Origin: Prorocentrum cordatum | Lineage: Eukaryota > Sar > Dinophyceae > Prorocentrales > Prorocentraceae | Reading direction: 5' to 3' | Assembly (NCBI GenBank): GCA_963575745.1 | Contig: CAUYUJ010022060.1 | Location: forward strand, 540,358-604,357 | Length of the DNA: 64,000 nt | Shown here: positions 32,848 through 43,455 of the stretch, piece after piece | How positions within the stretch are numbered: position 1 is the first letter of the stretch | Layout of the letters: every line of letters begins with the position of its first letter | The notes under the pieces: model-generated | Database searches by the model: none | The model's input: the letters and a program-made list of their open reading frames with translations, nothing else | Told to the model about the DNA's origin: nothing | Translations under genes and position numbers: made by a program

Positions 32848-32895
32848 TGGTGGGTGGGTGGGTGGGTGGTTGGGTGGGTGGGTGGGTGGGTGTGG
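32768..32895 (+). repeat. (GT)n then (GGGT)n
   Basis: About 35 GT units followed by TGGG units. The GGGT part could form G-quadruplexes. Confidence 0.95.
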
Positions 32896-32946
32896 GGGGG
32901 TCTGAAGTGGTTTCGTCGGCGGCAGGAGCACTCTGAGTACGAGTCG

Positions 32947-33350
32947 GATGATGATGCTGATGATGAGGCTGATGATGATGATGATGGTGGTGGTGATGAT
33001 GATGATGATGAAACGTAGGAGGATGGGAATGAGGATGAGGACGAGGCTGATGAGGCTGATGATGCTGATGATGATGAGGAGGAGGACGATGATGATGCTG
33101 ATGATGATTATGATGATGATGAGGCTGATGATGATGGTGACGTTCACGACGATGACTCCGACGATGATGATGCTGATGATGATGATGATGTTGATGATGC
33201 GTATGACGCTGTTGCTGCTGCTGATCTTGATGCTGATCATGTTGATGATGATGCTGATTATCATGACGATGAAGATAGTAATGATGCTGCTGATGATGCG
33301 GCTGCTGATGATGCTGCTGCTGCTGATGATGATGATGATGGTGATGATGC

Positions 33351-33405
<55 letters not shown>

Positions 33406-33500
33406 GGGGAGGAGCAAGAGGAAGTGGAGGAGGAGCATGAGGAGGAGGAGCAGGAAGAGGAAGACGCGGAGGAGAAGAGGAGGAGGAGGAGGAGGACCAG
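32947..33500 (+). repeat. (GAT)n with GCT variants, then (GAG)n
   Basis: GAT/GCT units to 33,407, perfect GAT at 33,340-33,405, then GAG units to 33,500. Frames of poly-Asp, poly-Met and others across it are artefacts. Confidence 0.95.
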
Positions 33501-33526
33501 TGTAAACCCAAGTCCCACCAACGATA

Positions 33527-34210
33527 TTGCAATAAACCCTGTTTGGGACTTTAACTCAGTGACTCACCGATACTGTTGCGTCTTCACGATCCCGAACCGT
33601 GCTAGAACACCACTCCTGGGACTTCAACACCGCGAATCAATGTGACTGACAATGTGTCACCACGCCATTTCCGGGGCATTCACCATGGGATTTGTTCGGT
33701 GGCAACCTCTTAAGACGAATGCGCGCGGCGCTAAGGCAATATCCACATTTTGAAAAGGAGTCGCCCTCGATCCGTGAAGCTCTTGCGCACTTTTAAGACG
33801 AATGTGCGCGGCCCTCAGGCGAGAGCCACATTTTGAAAACGGACCGCCCTCCATCCGTGAAGCTCTTGCAACTGTTCAAGACGAGTGTGTGCGGCGCTAA
33901 GGGGGGAGCCACATTTTGAGAACGGCTCGGGCTCCATCCGTGAAGCTCTTCTTTCAAGACGAGTGTGCGCGGGGCCAAGGCGAGAGCCGCATTTCATTTT
34001 GATAACGCGCCCCTCCATCCGTGAAACTGTTGCAGTTTTAACAAAACAGTGCGCGGCGCCTAAGGCGAGAGCTACATTTTGAAAACCACCCGCCGTCCAT
34101 ACGTAGAACATGTTGCATATTTTGAGCTTCAGGTTCTTAAATGGTGAGGAAGCCTTCGGCGAACTCCCCGCCCGCCCGACAGGCCTCGGGGCGCGACAAG
34201 GAGGCGTGAG
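33527..34210 (+). repeat. Composite repeat B, copy 1
   Basis: Begins with about two 50-60 bp units (GTGCTAGAACACCACTCCTG then GGACTTCAACACCGCGAATC). About five 80-85 bp units follow, built on AAGACGAATGTGCGCGG, GCGAGAGCCACATTTTGAAA and CCATCCGTGAAGCTCTTGC (33,705-34,110). It closes with a GACAGGCCTCGGGGCG segment. The same order recurs at 51,050-51,955. Confidence 0.85.
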
Positions 34211-35590
34211 TTGTGAGGACGAGGGATGGAGGAGGAAGAGGAGGAGGGGGAGGAGGAGGAGGAGGAGGAGGAGGAGGAGGAGGGAGTCAGGGAGGCGAGG
34301 GGGAGAGGAGGAGTAGGAAGAGAGGAGGAGTGAGGAGGAGGAGGGAGGAGGAGGAGGAGGAGGAGGATGGAGAGGAGGGGGCCGAGGAGTTGCGGGAGGA
34401 GGATGAGGAGGCGAAAGCAAGGGGAAGGGGGGGGGAGGAAGGAGGGCGAAGGCCGGAGGAGGGGGAGGAGGAGGAGGAGAGGAGGAGGAGGAGGAGGAGG
34501 AGGAGGAAGGAGAGGAGGAGGAGGCGGCAGGAGGAAGGATGAGGAGGAGTGGGGGCCGGGGGAGGAGGAGAAGGGAGGAGGAGCAGGAAGAGGAGGAGGA
34601 GGAGAGGAGGGACAGGAGGATGGTCCACAATAGCGGGGGAGGTTCAGGAACAGGAACGCGAGCCGGAGGAGGCGCGGCTCTGTTCGTGAGAGAAGGGGGC
34701 GGACGGGCGGGGGCGCTTGCTGGAGCTGAGTATAAGCTGGGCCAGAGTGGTCACGGCCCACCGATGGGGGCGAATCTCACTATACCCTGGGTCGGTTGGC
34801 GGGGAGGGGTGGGGGGGGGTAGGGGAGGAAGAAGCATAATCCGGAGAGGGGCGGGAGAGAGCTGCGAATGGAGTCCTGAAGTCGAGGGTGGCGGGGGAGG
34901 AGGGAGCATGAAGAAGAGGCGGAGGCGGAGAAGCAAGGCAGCAGGGAGGAGGAGGAGGAGGGAATAGGATGAGGAATAATAGGAAGAGGATTAGAGGGGG
35001 CAGGAGGAGGAGAGCATGAGAAGGAGGAGGATAAGAGTAGAAGGAGGAGGAGGGGAGGAGAGGGAGAGGAGGGCGGCTGAGGAGGCGGAGGAAGCAGGAG
35101 GAGGAGGGAGAAGAGGAGGAGAGAAGAGGAGGAGGACATGATGATTATGATGATGATGATGGGAGGAGGAGGAGGAAAGGAGGAGGAGCGGACGAAGAGG
35201 CGAAGAAGGTCGAGTTGGGCGAGGACGTAGACGAAGGAGGAGGATGAGGCTGGACGGTGGGAAGGATGATGATGCCGATGAGGAGGAGAGGAGGGAGGAG
35301 GAGGAGGATAATGAGGAAGAGAGAGGACGGCGAGAGGACGAGGAGGAGGAGGAGGAGGAGGAGGAGGAGGAGGAGGAGGAGGAGGAGGAGGAGTAGGTGG
35401 ATGATGATGAGGAGGAGGAGGAGAAGAAAACAATGAGGCGAAGAGGAGGGGGCTGGAAAGGATGAAGGCGAGGAGGTTGAGGAGGAGGAGGAGGAGGAAG
35501 AGGAGGAGGGGGAGGAGGAGGAGGAGGAACGGGATGAGGGCGAGGGGAATGAGGAGCAAGGAGTGGATGAGGGCGAGGAGGAGGAAGAGG
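34211..35590 (+). repeat. Purine-rich (GAG)n/(GGA)n region
   Basis: About 1.4 kb with very few pyrimidines on the plus strand. A less repetitive island lies at 34,630-34,800. Perfect GAG runs occur at 34,250-34,280 and 35,340-35,393. Confidence 0.9.
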
Positions 35591-37075
35591 AGGGTCATCC
35601 ACATGACATTCATAACTGTGCAACTGTCTACTATGGGCATGGTTTTCGGCCAGATCATGACCATGGCGCTGACCGAGATTGTTTGCGCCACTTCCATGGC
35701 ACGCACACAGCATGCGAGGGCGCATGCAGCGGAGTTGAACTTGTGAATTCGATGCTAGCTGAACGTCGCCAGTTGCGAGATGCGTATCGCGGAGGAGGCT
35801 TTGACGAAAACAAAGCCCAGATATTGCTTCGATCGCACCCGTGTCGTTAACAGGTTTTATGGCTGCGGCGAAGAGGTATTGCGTTGATCTTCAAGAGCGG
35901 CGCGCATTGGAATTTGGCACAACAGCAGAGAAAAGGTGACCGCTGCGGTGCACAGTGGTTGGCGCGGCTTTTGGCGGGGAAGAACCGACCTGACTTTCAA
36001 GAAGCAGTGCCGAGTAGCGGCCGAGTCAGCTGCATCATTATCGCAGTGGGGTAGGACCACGCAGAATTTCGCAGGGATTTCCCGTAACCCTGGAGTCTAC
36101 AATGGAAACCGAAGCGGGCGCTATTCGTTCAGAACCACGCCGCTCACACATTTTGGCGAAGTAGGATGTGATGTCGAACGCGGTTGGGAGATGTTCACGA
36201 CTTCGGTCCGGGACAGGGATTTGCGGATGAGTTGGCCCGTGTTGCCCACGCCAGCGGGACGTCTGCACTCGCGATTGCGTCCGCAGCGTCACAATCCCAG
36301 GGGTATCGTTTCTACCGAGGAAGACACCAAGTCGCCTCTTGCGTTGTGAGGGTTGTTGTAGCTTTCGTTCCAAAACTGCCGCCAATTGCAAAGACATCTG
36401 GCACGCGGCCGAACCGACCGAAGCATTTTTAAAGACAGAGTTGTCAGGACACGCCTCATCATGTTGATACAGTGCGCGCTGCAGGTTGGGCGTTCAATCA
36501 TGGATTGCGACGACTGCCCACTGCCCCGCATATCCTCAGCAGCGGCCTCATGGTTGTTTAAGACGAAGGAGGCGATCGTGTGCTCTTTGGATTCAGAGGT
36601 CAGGTTTGGAAGAAGCCGCGCCGCACACCATTCGTTGCCATGGTAGAGCGCGCGCGCATGTGTCTGCCTTTTTGTAGACTTCGCGGCGCTGCAGCGGCAT
36701 CCGTGCGAAAACTGCATCGCCCAATGGGTTTGTCTTTTGCAGACAGATCTGAGCAGGTATGAGCTTCGCGTGTTGCGCGACGACATGGGGGATTCCTGTC
36801 TAAATCATGGGGTCGAGTGGGTTCCGAATCAATGTTATGTTTTTCGTATTGGGCTGACCGCTGGGGTAATTCTAGATGCTTCGGGCAGCCCTATTAGCCT
36901 ATCCAGAGGCGATGCCCAGACGAGTTGCCTTGGCCAGGGGTGCGAGAGAGCGCGCAGGGCCGGGCGCGACGTCGCACCCGTAGAGGGGGATACTGGAGGC
37001 GGAATTGGAAGAGGAGGAGGGGGGGCCCGACGGGGGGCAAGAACAGGCACATGGGGAGGGGGAAGGAAGAGGTCG
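35591..37075. other. Unassigned, mostly non-repetitive stretch
   Basis: Frames exist on both strands (for example plus 35,936-36,349 and minus 36,786-36,289), but I recognise no family. The plus frame with FWRGRTDLTFKKQCRVAAES vaguely recalls a LINE polymerase tail; this is too weak to call. Confidence 0.4.
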
Positions 37076-37270
37076 GTAGGAGTCGGGAGTTTCTTGGAGA
37101 CCTTGGGGCGTCTCGGGCTGCTCGGCGGCCTCTGGGGCATTTCGGAGCGTCTTGGGTGCTTCGGGGGGCATCTAGGAGGTTTCGTGGGAACCTTTAGGGG
37201 GCCTCTCGTGGCCCCCTGGGCGCTCGGGGACCTCGGGGGCCACCGTGGGGCCATCTTGGAAGGGTTCGCG
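37076..37270 (+). repeat. 21-bp family repeat, copy at 37.1 kb
   Basis: Units such as CTTGGGGCGTCTCGGGCTGC at about 21-bp spacing, in inverse orientation to the 25.4 kb array. Confidence 0.6.
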
Positions 37271-37639
37271 CAGTGGGCCCGAGACCTTGGTGGGGCCAGT
37301 GAGTCTGGGCTTCTCGCCAAGGCCGTTTTGGGCGCCCCCGTCTGGTCGCGCCCCCCCCCCTCCCCGCCCAGGTCGGGGAGGGGGTGGATCTTTCGCCGTG
37401 GTGAAGCATGATTGGAAGCGCGCTAAACCATTCGCGTCGTGACGGGCTGGCGGGGCATCGATGTCTCGTGTGCCGAGATTATTTCGGGTAATACAGTCGG
37501 CGGTGCAGGGCCCGTCCGAGTAGATCGGTCGCGGCGGTCGCGCCGCGACGCTTGCGTGCGACATTGCGAACGGGGTCCTCGAGTTTGGATCGGACGGCCG
37601 TTTCGGGGATTGCAGGCAGGAGGTCTCCGACCTAAGAAG
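37271..37639. other. Unassigned GC-rich spacer
   Basis: Includes a C9 run near 37,350. No gene recognised. Confidence 0.4.
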
Positions 37640-38160
37640 TGGCGTCTTCTGAGTGCGCTGGGGGGAAGTCAAGGGGGGGGTGCTGGGGGGGGGTCGAAAG
37701 CCTCGCCCCTGGCCCTCCGACCCCGCCGGCCCTCGCCCTTCGGCCCCAGCGACCCGCTACGTCGACGAGGCCCGGGACGCCACGGCGACGACGGCGACGG
37801 CGCGCCCCGCCCGCTTGCCCGGCCGATTCGCCCACGACGACGTCGACGACGCGCCCCGCCCGCCCGCCCATGGCATCGACGACGAAGACAGGCGCCCCGC
37901 GCCGGCAAGCGGCGGCGCCAACGGCTGCGACGACGCGCCCCGCCCGCCCGCGCTACCAGCTGCGATGGCCACGCGTCTTGCCGACCCGCCCGACCGACCG
38001 AGTCGTCGGCGGTGGGCGACGATCGCGACGGCGACGACATGTCCCGCCCGCCCGCCCGACCGACTCGCCCACGAGGACGTCGACGTCTCGTCCTGCCCGC
38101 CCGCCCGACCGACGCGCTCGCCGTCGAGCGACAATGACGACGCGGCGAGGGGGAAATGAA
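37640..38160 (+). repeat. Degenerate GC-rich repeat (CGCCCGCCC...GACGACGTCGACGA)
   Basis: Irregular units of about 60-115 bp mixing CCCGCCCGCCC with GACGACG blocks. Long frames read Arg/Pro/Ala repeats and carry no motif. Confidence 0.65.
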
Positions 38161-38577
38161 CCCTCGCCCCCCCGACTTGGGGGCGGCAGGCGGGCCCGCC
38201 CCCTGACTCCCGGAAGGGGGGCCCTTGGGGCTCGTGCCAGCAAGGGGTGGTGGCGGGGTGCTGTCCCGGACGGGGGGAAGGGAGGCGCCGTTCCGGATGG
38301 GGAGGGGGGCTTCGACGCGGCGACGTTTTCGACCGCGGCGCGCAGTCGAGCGATGCCGCTCGTGGCGTCGACCAGGCGGATTACGCGGAGCGTTCGGTGG
38401 CGCCGACTCGCGTCGCGCGCGCCGCGGCAGTCTGGCGGGGGTAGCGGGGCGCGCGCGGCGTGGCGTGGCGCGGCGCGCGGGCGCGCAGCTGGCGGCGACG
38501 CCTTCGCCGCGCGCGCCAAGGGGCCGGGAAAAAAAACAAATCTGCGAAACCTGGGCGTTGTTCTTTTTCTTTTCCCC
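38161..38577. other. Unassigned GC-rich spacer
   Basis: High CpG and GCGC content (38,400-38,520). No gene recognised. Confidence 0.4.
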
Positions 38578-38862
38578 AACCATCCTGTGGTGTTGGGTCC
38601 TCGTTTTGAAGAGACAGCGCCCCGCGTCTCCTCGTTTGAAGAGACAGCGCCCCGCGTCTCCTCTCCTCTCCTCTCCTCTCCTCTCCCTCTCCTATCCTCT
38701 CTCTCCTCTCCTCTCCTCTCCTCTCCTCTCCTCTCCTCTCCTCTCCTCTCCTCTCCTCTCCTCTCCTCTCCTCTCCTCTCCTCTCCTCCTCCTCCTCTCC
38801 CCCTCCTCCCTCCTCCCATCGCCGTCATCATACTCATCGTCATCGTCATCATCATCCTCATC

Positions 38863-38893
<31 letters not shown>

Positions 38894-39050
38894 ACATCAT
38901 CATCCTCGTCATCATCACTACCAGCATCATCATCGTCATCATCATCGCCGTCGCCATTAGTTCCCAACCATCCTGTCATCATCACCACCAGCATCATCAT
39001 CGTCATCACCACCAGCACATCATCATCATCGCCATCGCCATTAGTTCCCA
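38578..39050 (+). repeat. Satellite leader module copy 2, (TCTCC)n pentamer, (ATC)n
   Basis: The leader (38,578-38,633) has its 3' half duplicated (TCGTTTGAAGAGACAGCGCC). Next come TCTCC pentamers (38,658-38,790), then ATC units to 39,050. A piece of the leader (CCCAACCATCCTGT) recurs at 38,966. Confidence 0.9.
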
Positions 39051-39055
39051 TTTCC

Positions 39056-40112
39056 GCACACCCATCACACGTTTCGTGGCCCCATAGGGAGCTCCACCGA
39101 AGGCCCCAGTGGCAGGGTTCGCATGCCGCCCCCACCCCACTTTGGCACACCCCTCACACGTTTCGTGGCCCCATAGGTAGCTCCACCGAAGGCCCCAGTG
39201 GCAGGGTTCGCATGCCGCCCCCACCCCACTTTGGCACACCCCTCACACGTTTCGTGGCCCCATAGGAGCTCCACCGAAGGCCCCAGTGGCAGGGTTCGCA
39301 TGCCGCCCCCACCTCACTTTGGCACACCCCTCACAGACTTTCGTGGCCCCACAGGGAGCTCCACCGACGCCCCAGTGGCAGGTTTCGAACCCTGCCACGG
39401 GGTGCCTTCAGTGAGCACCCTATGGGGCCACGAAATGCGTGAGGGCGTGCCAAAGTGGGGTGGGGGCGGCATGCGAACCCTGCCACTGGGGCCGTCGGTG
39501 GAGCTCCCTATGGGGCCACGAAACGTGTGAGGGGTGTGCCAAAGTGAGATGGGGGCGGCATGCGAACCCTGCCACTGGGGCCTTCGGTGGAGCTCCCTAT
39601 GAGGCCACGAAACGTGTGAGGGGTGTGCCAAAGTGGGGCGGGGGCTGCATGCGAACCCTGCCACTGGGGCCTTCGGTGGAGCTACCTATGGGGCCACGAA
39701 ACGCGCGAGGGGTGTGCCAAAGTGAGGTGGGGGCGGCATGCGAACCCTGCCACTGGGGCCGTCGGTGGAGCTACCTATGGGGCCACGAAATGCGTGAGGG
39801 GTGTGCCAAAGTGGGGTGGGGGCGGCATGCGCATTGCCGCCCCCGCCCACTTTTGCACACCCCTCACACGTTTCGTGGCCCCATTGGGAGTTCCACCGAC
39901 GGCCCCAGTGGCAGGGTTCGCATGCGTCCGCGCCACCCATGTCGACGCACCCTTGACACGTTTCGTGGCCCCATCATGAGCTCCACCGAAGGCCCCAGTG
40001 GCAGAGTTGGCATGCCGCCCCTCGCCCATTTCGGCCCACCCCTCACACGTTTCGTGGCCCCATAGGGAGCTCCACCGAAGGGGCCCCAGTGGTTGCGTTC
40101 GCATGCGTCCCA
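39056..40112. repeat. Satellite array 2, 89-bp unit, with an inverted central block
   Basis: Same core as array 1, but with a GGCAGGGTTCGCATGCCGCC segment. Spacings of 89 bp at 39,061, 39,150 and 39,239. From about 39,387 to 39,830 the units run in the opposite orientation, then revert. Both junctions are palindromes (39,375-39,398 and 39,811-39,850). Confidence 0.95.
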
Positions 40113-40548
40113 GCATATTCTTCGGAGCTGCGGCCAGCCCTCCCCCCGAGCCCCCAGGCGCTCTGCCAGAGACACCTGCCAGAGACACCTGCCGCTCTGT
40201 CAAAGACACCCGCCGGCGCGACAAGACCCAGACAGCGTGCAAGGACACGCATTGGCGAAGATAACCGCGCTTTGTCGTCGCCGTCTCTGTCGTGATCTCT
40301 CTTGCTCTGTCTGTGGCCGGCCCATTAACTCTATTAGTTTATATTCACCTTGCAATGGCCCCCAAGAGAGCTCGTCCCTAAAGGCGCTCTGCCAGAGACA
40401 CCTGCCAGAGACACCTGCCGCTCTGTCAAAGACACCCGCCGGCGCGACCTTCTCTCGGTCCGCAGCCGGACCTTCTCTCGGTCCTGTGGACTCTCGCCCT
40501 GGGCCGTCGACTGTCCGGCGCACTGCTCCCCCGGCCGACGCCGCCCAG
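40113..40548. other. Spacer with an exact 67-bp direct repeat
   Basis: 40,156-40,222 and 40,382-40,448 are identical as far as I can read, starting AGGCGCTCTGCCAGAGACAC. Each holds an internal 13-bp duplication (GCCAGAGACACCT). The end of the spacer (40,480-40,548) is C-rich and finishes in CGCCCAG, the acceptor of the next exon. Confidence 0.75.
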
Positions 40549-40820
40549 GCGTGATCCTGGACTGCGGCCGCCACGAGGTCGGGAACGGCAAGAAGGACGA
40601 CGACGACTGGTGGATGGAGCTCTACGTGCTGCTCTCGCGCGCCACGCGCCACGGGGACCTCTTGCTCATGCGGGCGCCGCGTATCGAGTTCTTCCTGGCA
40701 GGGCCGCCGGCGGGCTTGCGGAAGCAGCTGGAGCAGTTTGCGACGCGCACGAAGCGGTGCAGGAGGGAGGCGACGGCCCTCGCCAAGGAGTTCACCGAGT
40801 TTATCCGCGAGGCCTGACCT
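40549..40820 (+). CDS. Last exon of a helicase-family protein (PIF1-like C-terminus)
   Basis: After CGCCCAG the frame reads GVILDCGRHE, then DDDDWWMELYVLLSRATRHG, DLLLMRAPRIEFFLAGPPAG, and ends FTEFIREA with TGA. YVLLSRAT..DLLL.RAP corresponds to the last helicase motif (YVALSR...L.LL) of superfamily 1 PIF1/UvrD-like proteins. The WW...YV.LSRAT ending is one I know from dinoflagellate helicase families. Only the C-terminal 85-90 residues are here; upstream lies satellite DNA, so the exon is either far from its partner or orphaned. The 3' end is shared with the repeat at 42,586. Confidence 0.6.
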
Positions 40821-41285
40821 GGGCGGCCCCGCGCGAGCCAGCGGCGCGCGCTGGCTGTCGCTGACGCTTGGATGACCCCAGCTCGTCGTCGGGATTTCTC
40901 GCCAGAGGATGACCGGCGTCTGTCGGGGGATTTCAGCCAGATCGCGCCCTCTTCGCGTCGCTTTACCGCGCAGTACGGCAGCGCATCTGTTTGCTCTGAC
41001 AAGCAGTGGACGACCCCCGCGCGTCGATGGGACTCCTTCGGGATGACCAGACCGCGTCGGCGGGGGCTCCCCAGCCACCCCCGCGCGGCGCCGCCTGCGC
41101 GGTGCACTCTGCGTGGCTCGCTATCGCCCCGGAGGCAAACATGTCACCCCTCGTCTCTCGCTTGTCCTGCTTCCCTTCGCTGCTTGACCGCGCGCGCCCC
41201 AGTCTCGTTTCTGCCGCTGCTGGGCTGCCCCTGACATTCGCGCGGCTTCTCCGTGACATTTTTCCTGCGTGCCCAGTAACAGGTC
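40793..41285 (+). repeat. Duplicated intergenic spacer, copy A
   Basis: Starts within the helicase C-terminus (GAGTTTATCCGCGAGGCCTG) and runs through GCTTGGATGACCCCAGCTCG, CAGTGGACGACCCCCGCGCG and GGAGGCAAACATGTCACCCC. It ends in TTTTTCCTGCGTGCCCAGTAACAG. Copy B is at 42,582-43,043 at high similarity. Confidence 0.9.
41270..41285 (+). promoter_or_regulatory. Candidate trans-splice (or splice) acceptor before the RCC1 gene
   Basis: A pyrimidine-rich TTTTTCCTGCGTGCCC is followed by AGTAACAG|GTCTCA. The same AACAG|GTCTCA occurs at the end of spacer copy B (43,040). Position, 90 bp upstream of the ATG, fits a dinoflagellate leader acceptor. Confidence 0.4.
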
Positions 41286-41375
41286 TCACGAAGCCGCTCA
41301 GGCTCGACCCTGTCAAAGGCGGTCAGTAGGCCCCCCACCTCGGGCGTAGCGGTTGCTACGGAGCTTGCTGCCAGG

Positions 41376-42563
41376 ATGGCCGCTGCCGCGCATTGGAAGC
41401 GCATGTCGTTCCTGATCAATGACGGGGCAGCCTTCCTGTTTTCGGCAGTTGACCACTCCGCCAAGGTGGTGAGGCCGCCGCCATCTTGCGCTGCATTCGT
41501 GCGGGTTGCTGTGGGAGAGCAACATGTCGCACTACTCAGCGCCGATGGAGAGGTGCACATCTACTCCGTCACCCTGGCGATATCTGGAAAGGATGTCGTA
41601 CAGCTACTCGGCGTCGTTCGCGACGACTACCTCCACTTCACGCAGATCGCTGCCGGGGCGCACTTCACGGTGATGTTGCGATGCGACGGCGTGATCTTCG
41701 TATGCTAGGACGAGCGCCTCAGCCCCCTTAATATCAGCGAGGGAGCGGTGGACTTCCTAATCGCGGCCTGGGGCAATGCAATCGGGATCCTTAGCGACGG
41801 CATCTTGCAGATCATCCATCCGCAGGGCGAGGAGATCTGCGAGTGGGAGGTCCATCGGACCATCGTGCAAATCAGCATGTCAAATCACGTGGTCTTACTG
41901 GGTGACGACGGTACTGCCCACGCTTTGGGCAGGAACGACGCGGGCCAGTGCGACCTACCCGATCTCGAGGATAACGTGAAGTTCACGGAGGTCGCAGCCG
42001 GGTGGAAGCACTCGGTGCTGCTGCGCAGCGATGGGACTGCAGCAGCTTGCGGCAGCAATGACTGGGGGCAGTGCAACATCCCACCTCTGAGTGAGGGCGT
42101 CACCTACACGCATGTCGCGGCCGGGGCGAAGTATGCCATATGCAACGCAAGTGACGGGAACATTGTGGTTTGTGGATTGTCCGCGAACAACCAGGACATC
42201 GCATTTCGTGCCCCGGGCCCGGGCACCGCCTTCGCTGCTGCGGCGCCGCCCTCGATGCTGCTGCAGGCGACGCTGGCGGACCTCGCAATGATATTCCGGA
42301 CAGTGAGCGGCGAGGAGTGCTGGAGGACCTCAGTCTCATCCGAAACTACACTGAAGACGATTTGGCGTGATCTGAAACCGGCTTGGAAAGAGGGCCAGTT
42401 CGGGCGCGGTGCTGGGAGAGTCGACGCAGTCCTGCCGGGGGGCCGGCTGCTCACATGCGCCTGCGCGAAGGGCGACACCGTCTCGAGCGTTTTCGGCGCT
42501 CCAGAAATGGTCGCCGACCAGGTTCGCGACGCGCGCGAACCAGCGCAAGGGAAGGCGAGGTAA
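41376..42563 (+). CDS. RCC1-repeat protein with ubiquitin-like tail, one in-frame TAG
   Basis: Starts MAAAAHWKRMSFLINDG at 41,376. The frame is continuous to TAA at 42,561 except for TAG at 41,706-41,708 (FVC-stop-DERLS). RCC1 propeller repeats are clear: VRVAVGEQHVALLSADGEVH, FTQIAAGAHFTVMLRCDGVI, VVLLGDDGTAHALGRNDAGQ, VAAGWKHSVLLRSDGTAAAC, GSNDWGQCNIPPLSEGVTYT. After the propeller, LADLAMIFRTVSGEECWRTS and VLPGGRLLT resemble the beta-grasp tail often fused to such proteins in dinoflagellates. RCC1 proteins are guanine-exchange or scaffold factors; the specific role is unknown. The stop replaces a position where Trp (TGG) would fit. It is thus a recent pseudogene, an assembly error, or edited. 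Confidence 0.8.
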
Positions 42564-42581
42564 CTGTCAAAGGGAGCTGGG

Positions 42582-43043
42582 CTCCAGCGAGTTCATCCGC
42601 GAGGCCTGATCTGAGGGGCCGCCGTGGCGGCTGGCGCCCTGGCTGTCGCAGACGCTTGGATGACCCCAGCTCGTCGTCGGAATTTCTCGCCAGAGGGTGA
42701 CCGGCGTCTGTCGGGGAGATTCCACCCAGATCGTGCCCTTTTCGCATCGCCTCGCCGCGCAGTGCGGGGGCGCCGTGCGTTTACTCTGAGTCGCAGTGGA
42801 CGACCCCCGCGCGTCGATGGGACTCCCTCGGGATGGCCAGACCGCGTCGGCGGGGGCTCCCCGCCCACTTTCGCGCGGCGCCGCCTGCGCGGTGCACTCT
42901 GCGTGGCTCGCCATCGGCTCGGAGGCAAACATGTCACCCCTCGTCTGTCGCTCGCTCTGCTGCCTTCGCTTCGTTTCTGCCCCGCTTGCCTCTGACGTCT
43001 ACGCAGTGTCTCCGTAACTTTTCCTGCGTGTTCCGTAACAGGT
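42582..43043 (+). repeat. Duplicated intergenic spacer, copy B
   Basis: Begins with GGGCTCCAGCGAGTTCATCC and GCGAGGCCTGA, which reads SSEFIREA then stop, that is the helicase C-terminus, not RCC1 sequence. It then follows copy A closely to TTTTCCTGCGTGTTCCGTAACAG. Confidence 0.9.
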
Positions 43044-43277
43044 CTCAAGATGCGCTGATGCCGATGCGGTGGCTCGCCCCGCTTAGCCCTCCTCCTCCGC
43101 CAGCCACTTCCTGCCCGCGCTGCCCTGTGCCTCGTCCATGCAGTGGCGCGGTGCCTGTGAGAAGATGGGGCATGCCTTGCGCTACTCGTAGCTTGCGCGC
43201 CCCCCCTCCCTCATCTCATACCCTGCGCGGTACTCGCAGCTGCATATGGTTGGGTCCTTCGCCAGGCTAATTTTCCC
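43044..43277 (+). other. Start of a third transcribed unit, or its remnant
   Basis: After AACAG|GTCTCA there is ATGCGCTGATGCCGATGCGG and a Pro/Cys-rich reading, but no recognised protein. Satellite leader DNA begins within 240 bp (with ATGGTTGGGTCCTTCGCCAG at 43,247), so the unit is cut short. Confidence 0.35.
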
Positions 43278-43388
43278 AACCATCCTGTGGTGTTGGGTCT
43301 TCGTTTTGAAGAGACGGTCCCCGCGTTCCTTTCTTCCTCTCCTCTCCTCCTCCTCCTCCTCCTCCTCCTCCTCCTCCTCCTCCTCCTC

Positions 43389-43423
<35 letters not shown>

Positions 43424-43455
43424 TCCTCCCCTCCCTCCTCCTCATTCCATGCGTT
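43278..43455 (+). repeat. Satellite leader module copy 3 and (CTC)n
   Basis: Leader at 43,278-43,326, then CTCCT and a long run of perfect CTC (43,345-43,410), then C-rich sequence. No ATC array follows here, unlike the other three cases. Confidence 0.9.

Noticed and set aside
35936-36786. Possible LINE or transposase fragments at 36 kb
   Set aside because: A few residues (FWRGRTDLTFKKQC) look suggestive, but no second motif supports them.
37639-39087. 482-residue plus-strand Arg/Pro-rich frame
   Set aside because: Compositional artefact of GC-rich repeats, followed by leader, TCTCC and ATC arrays.
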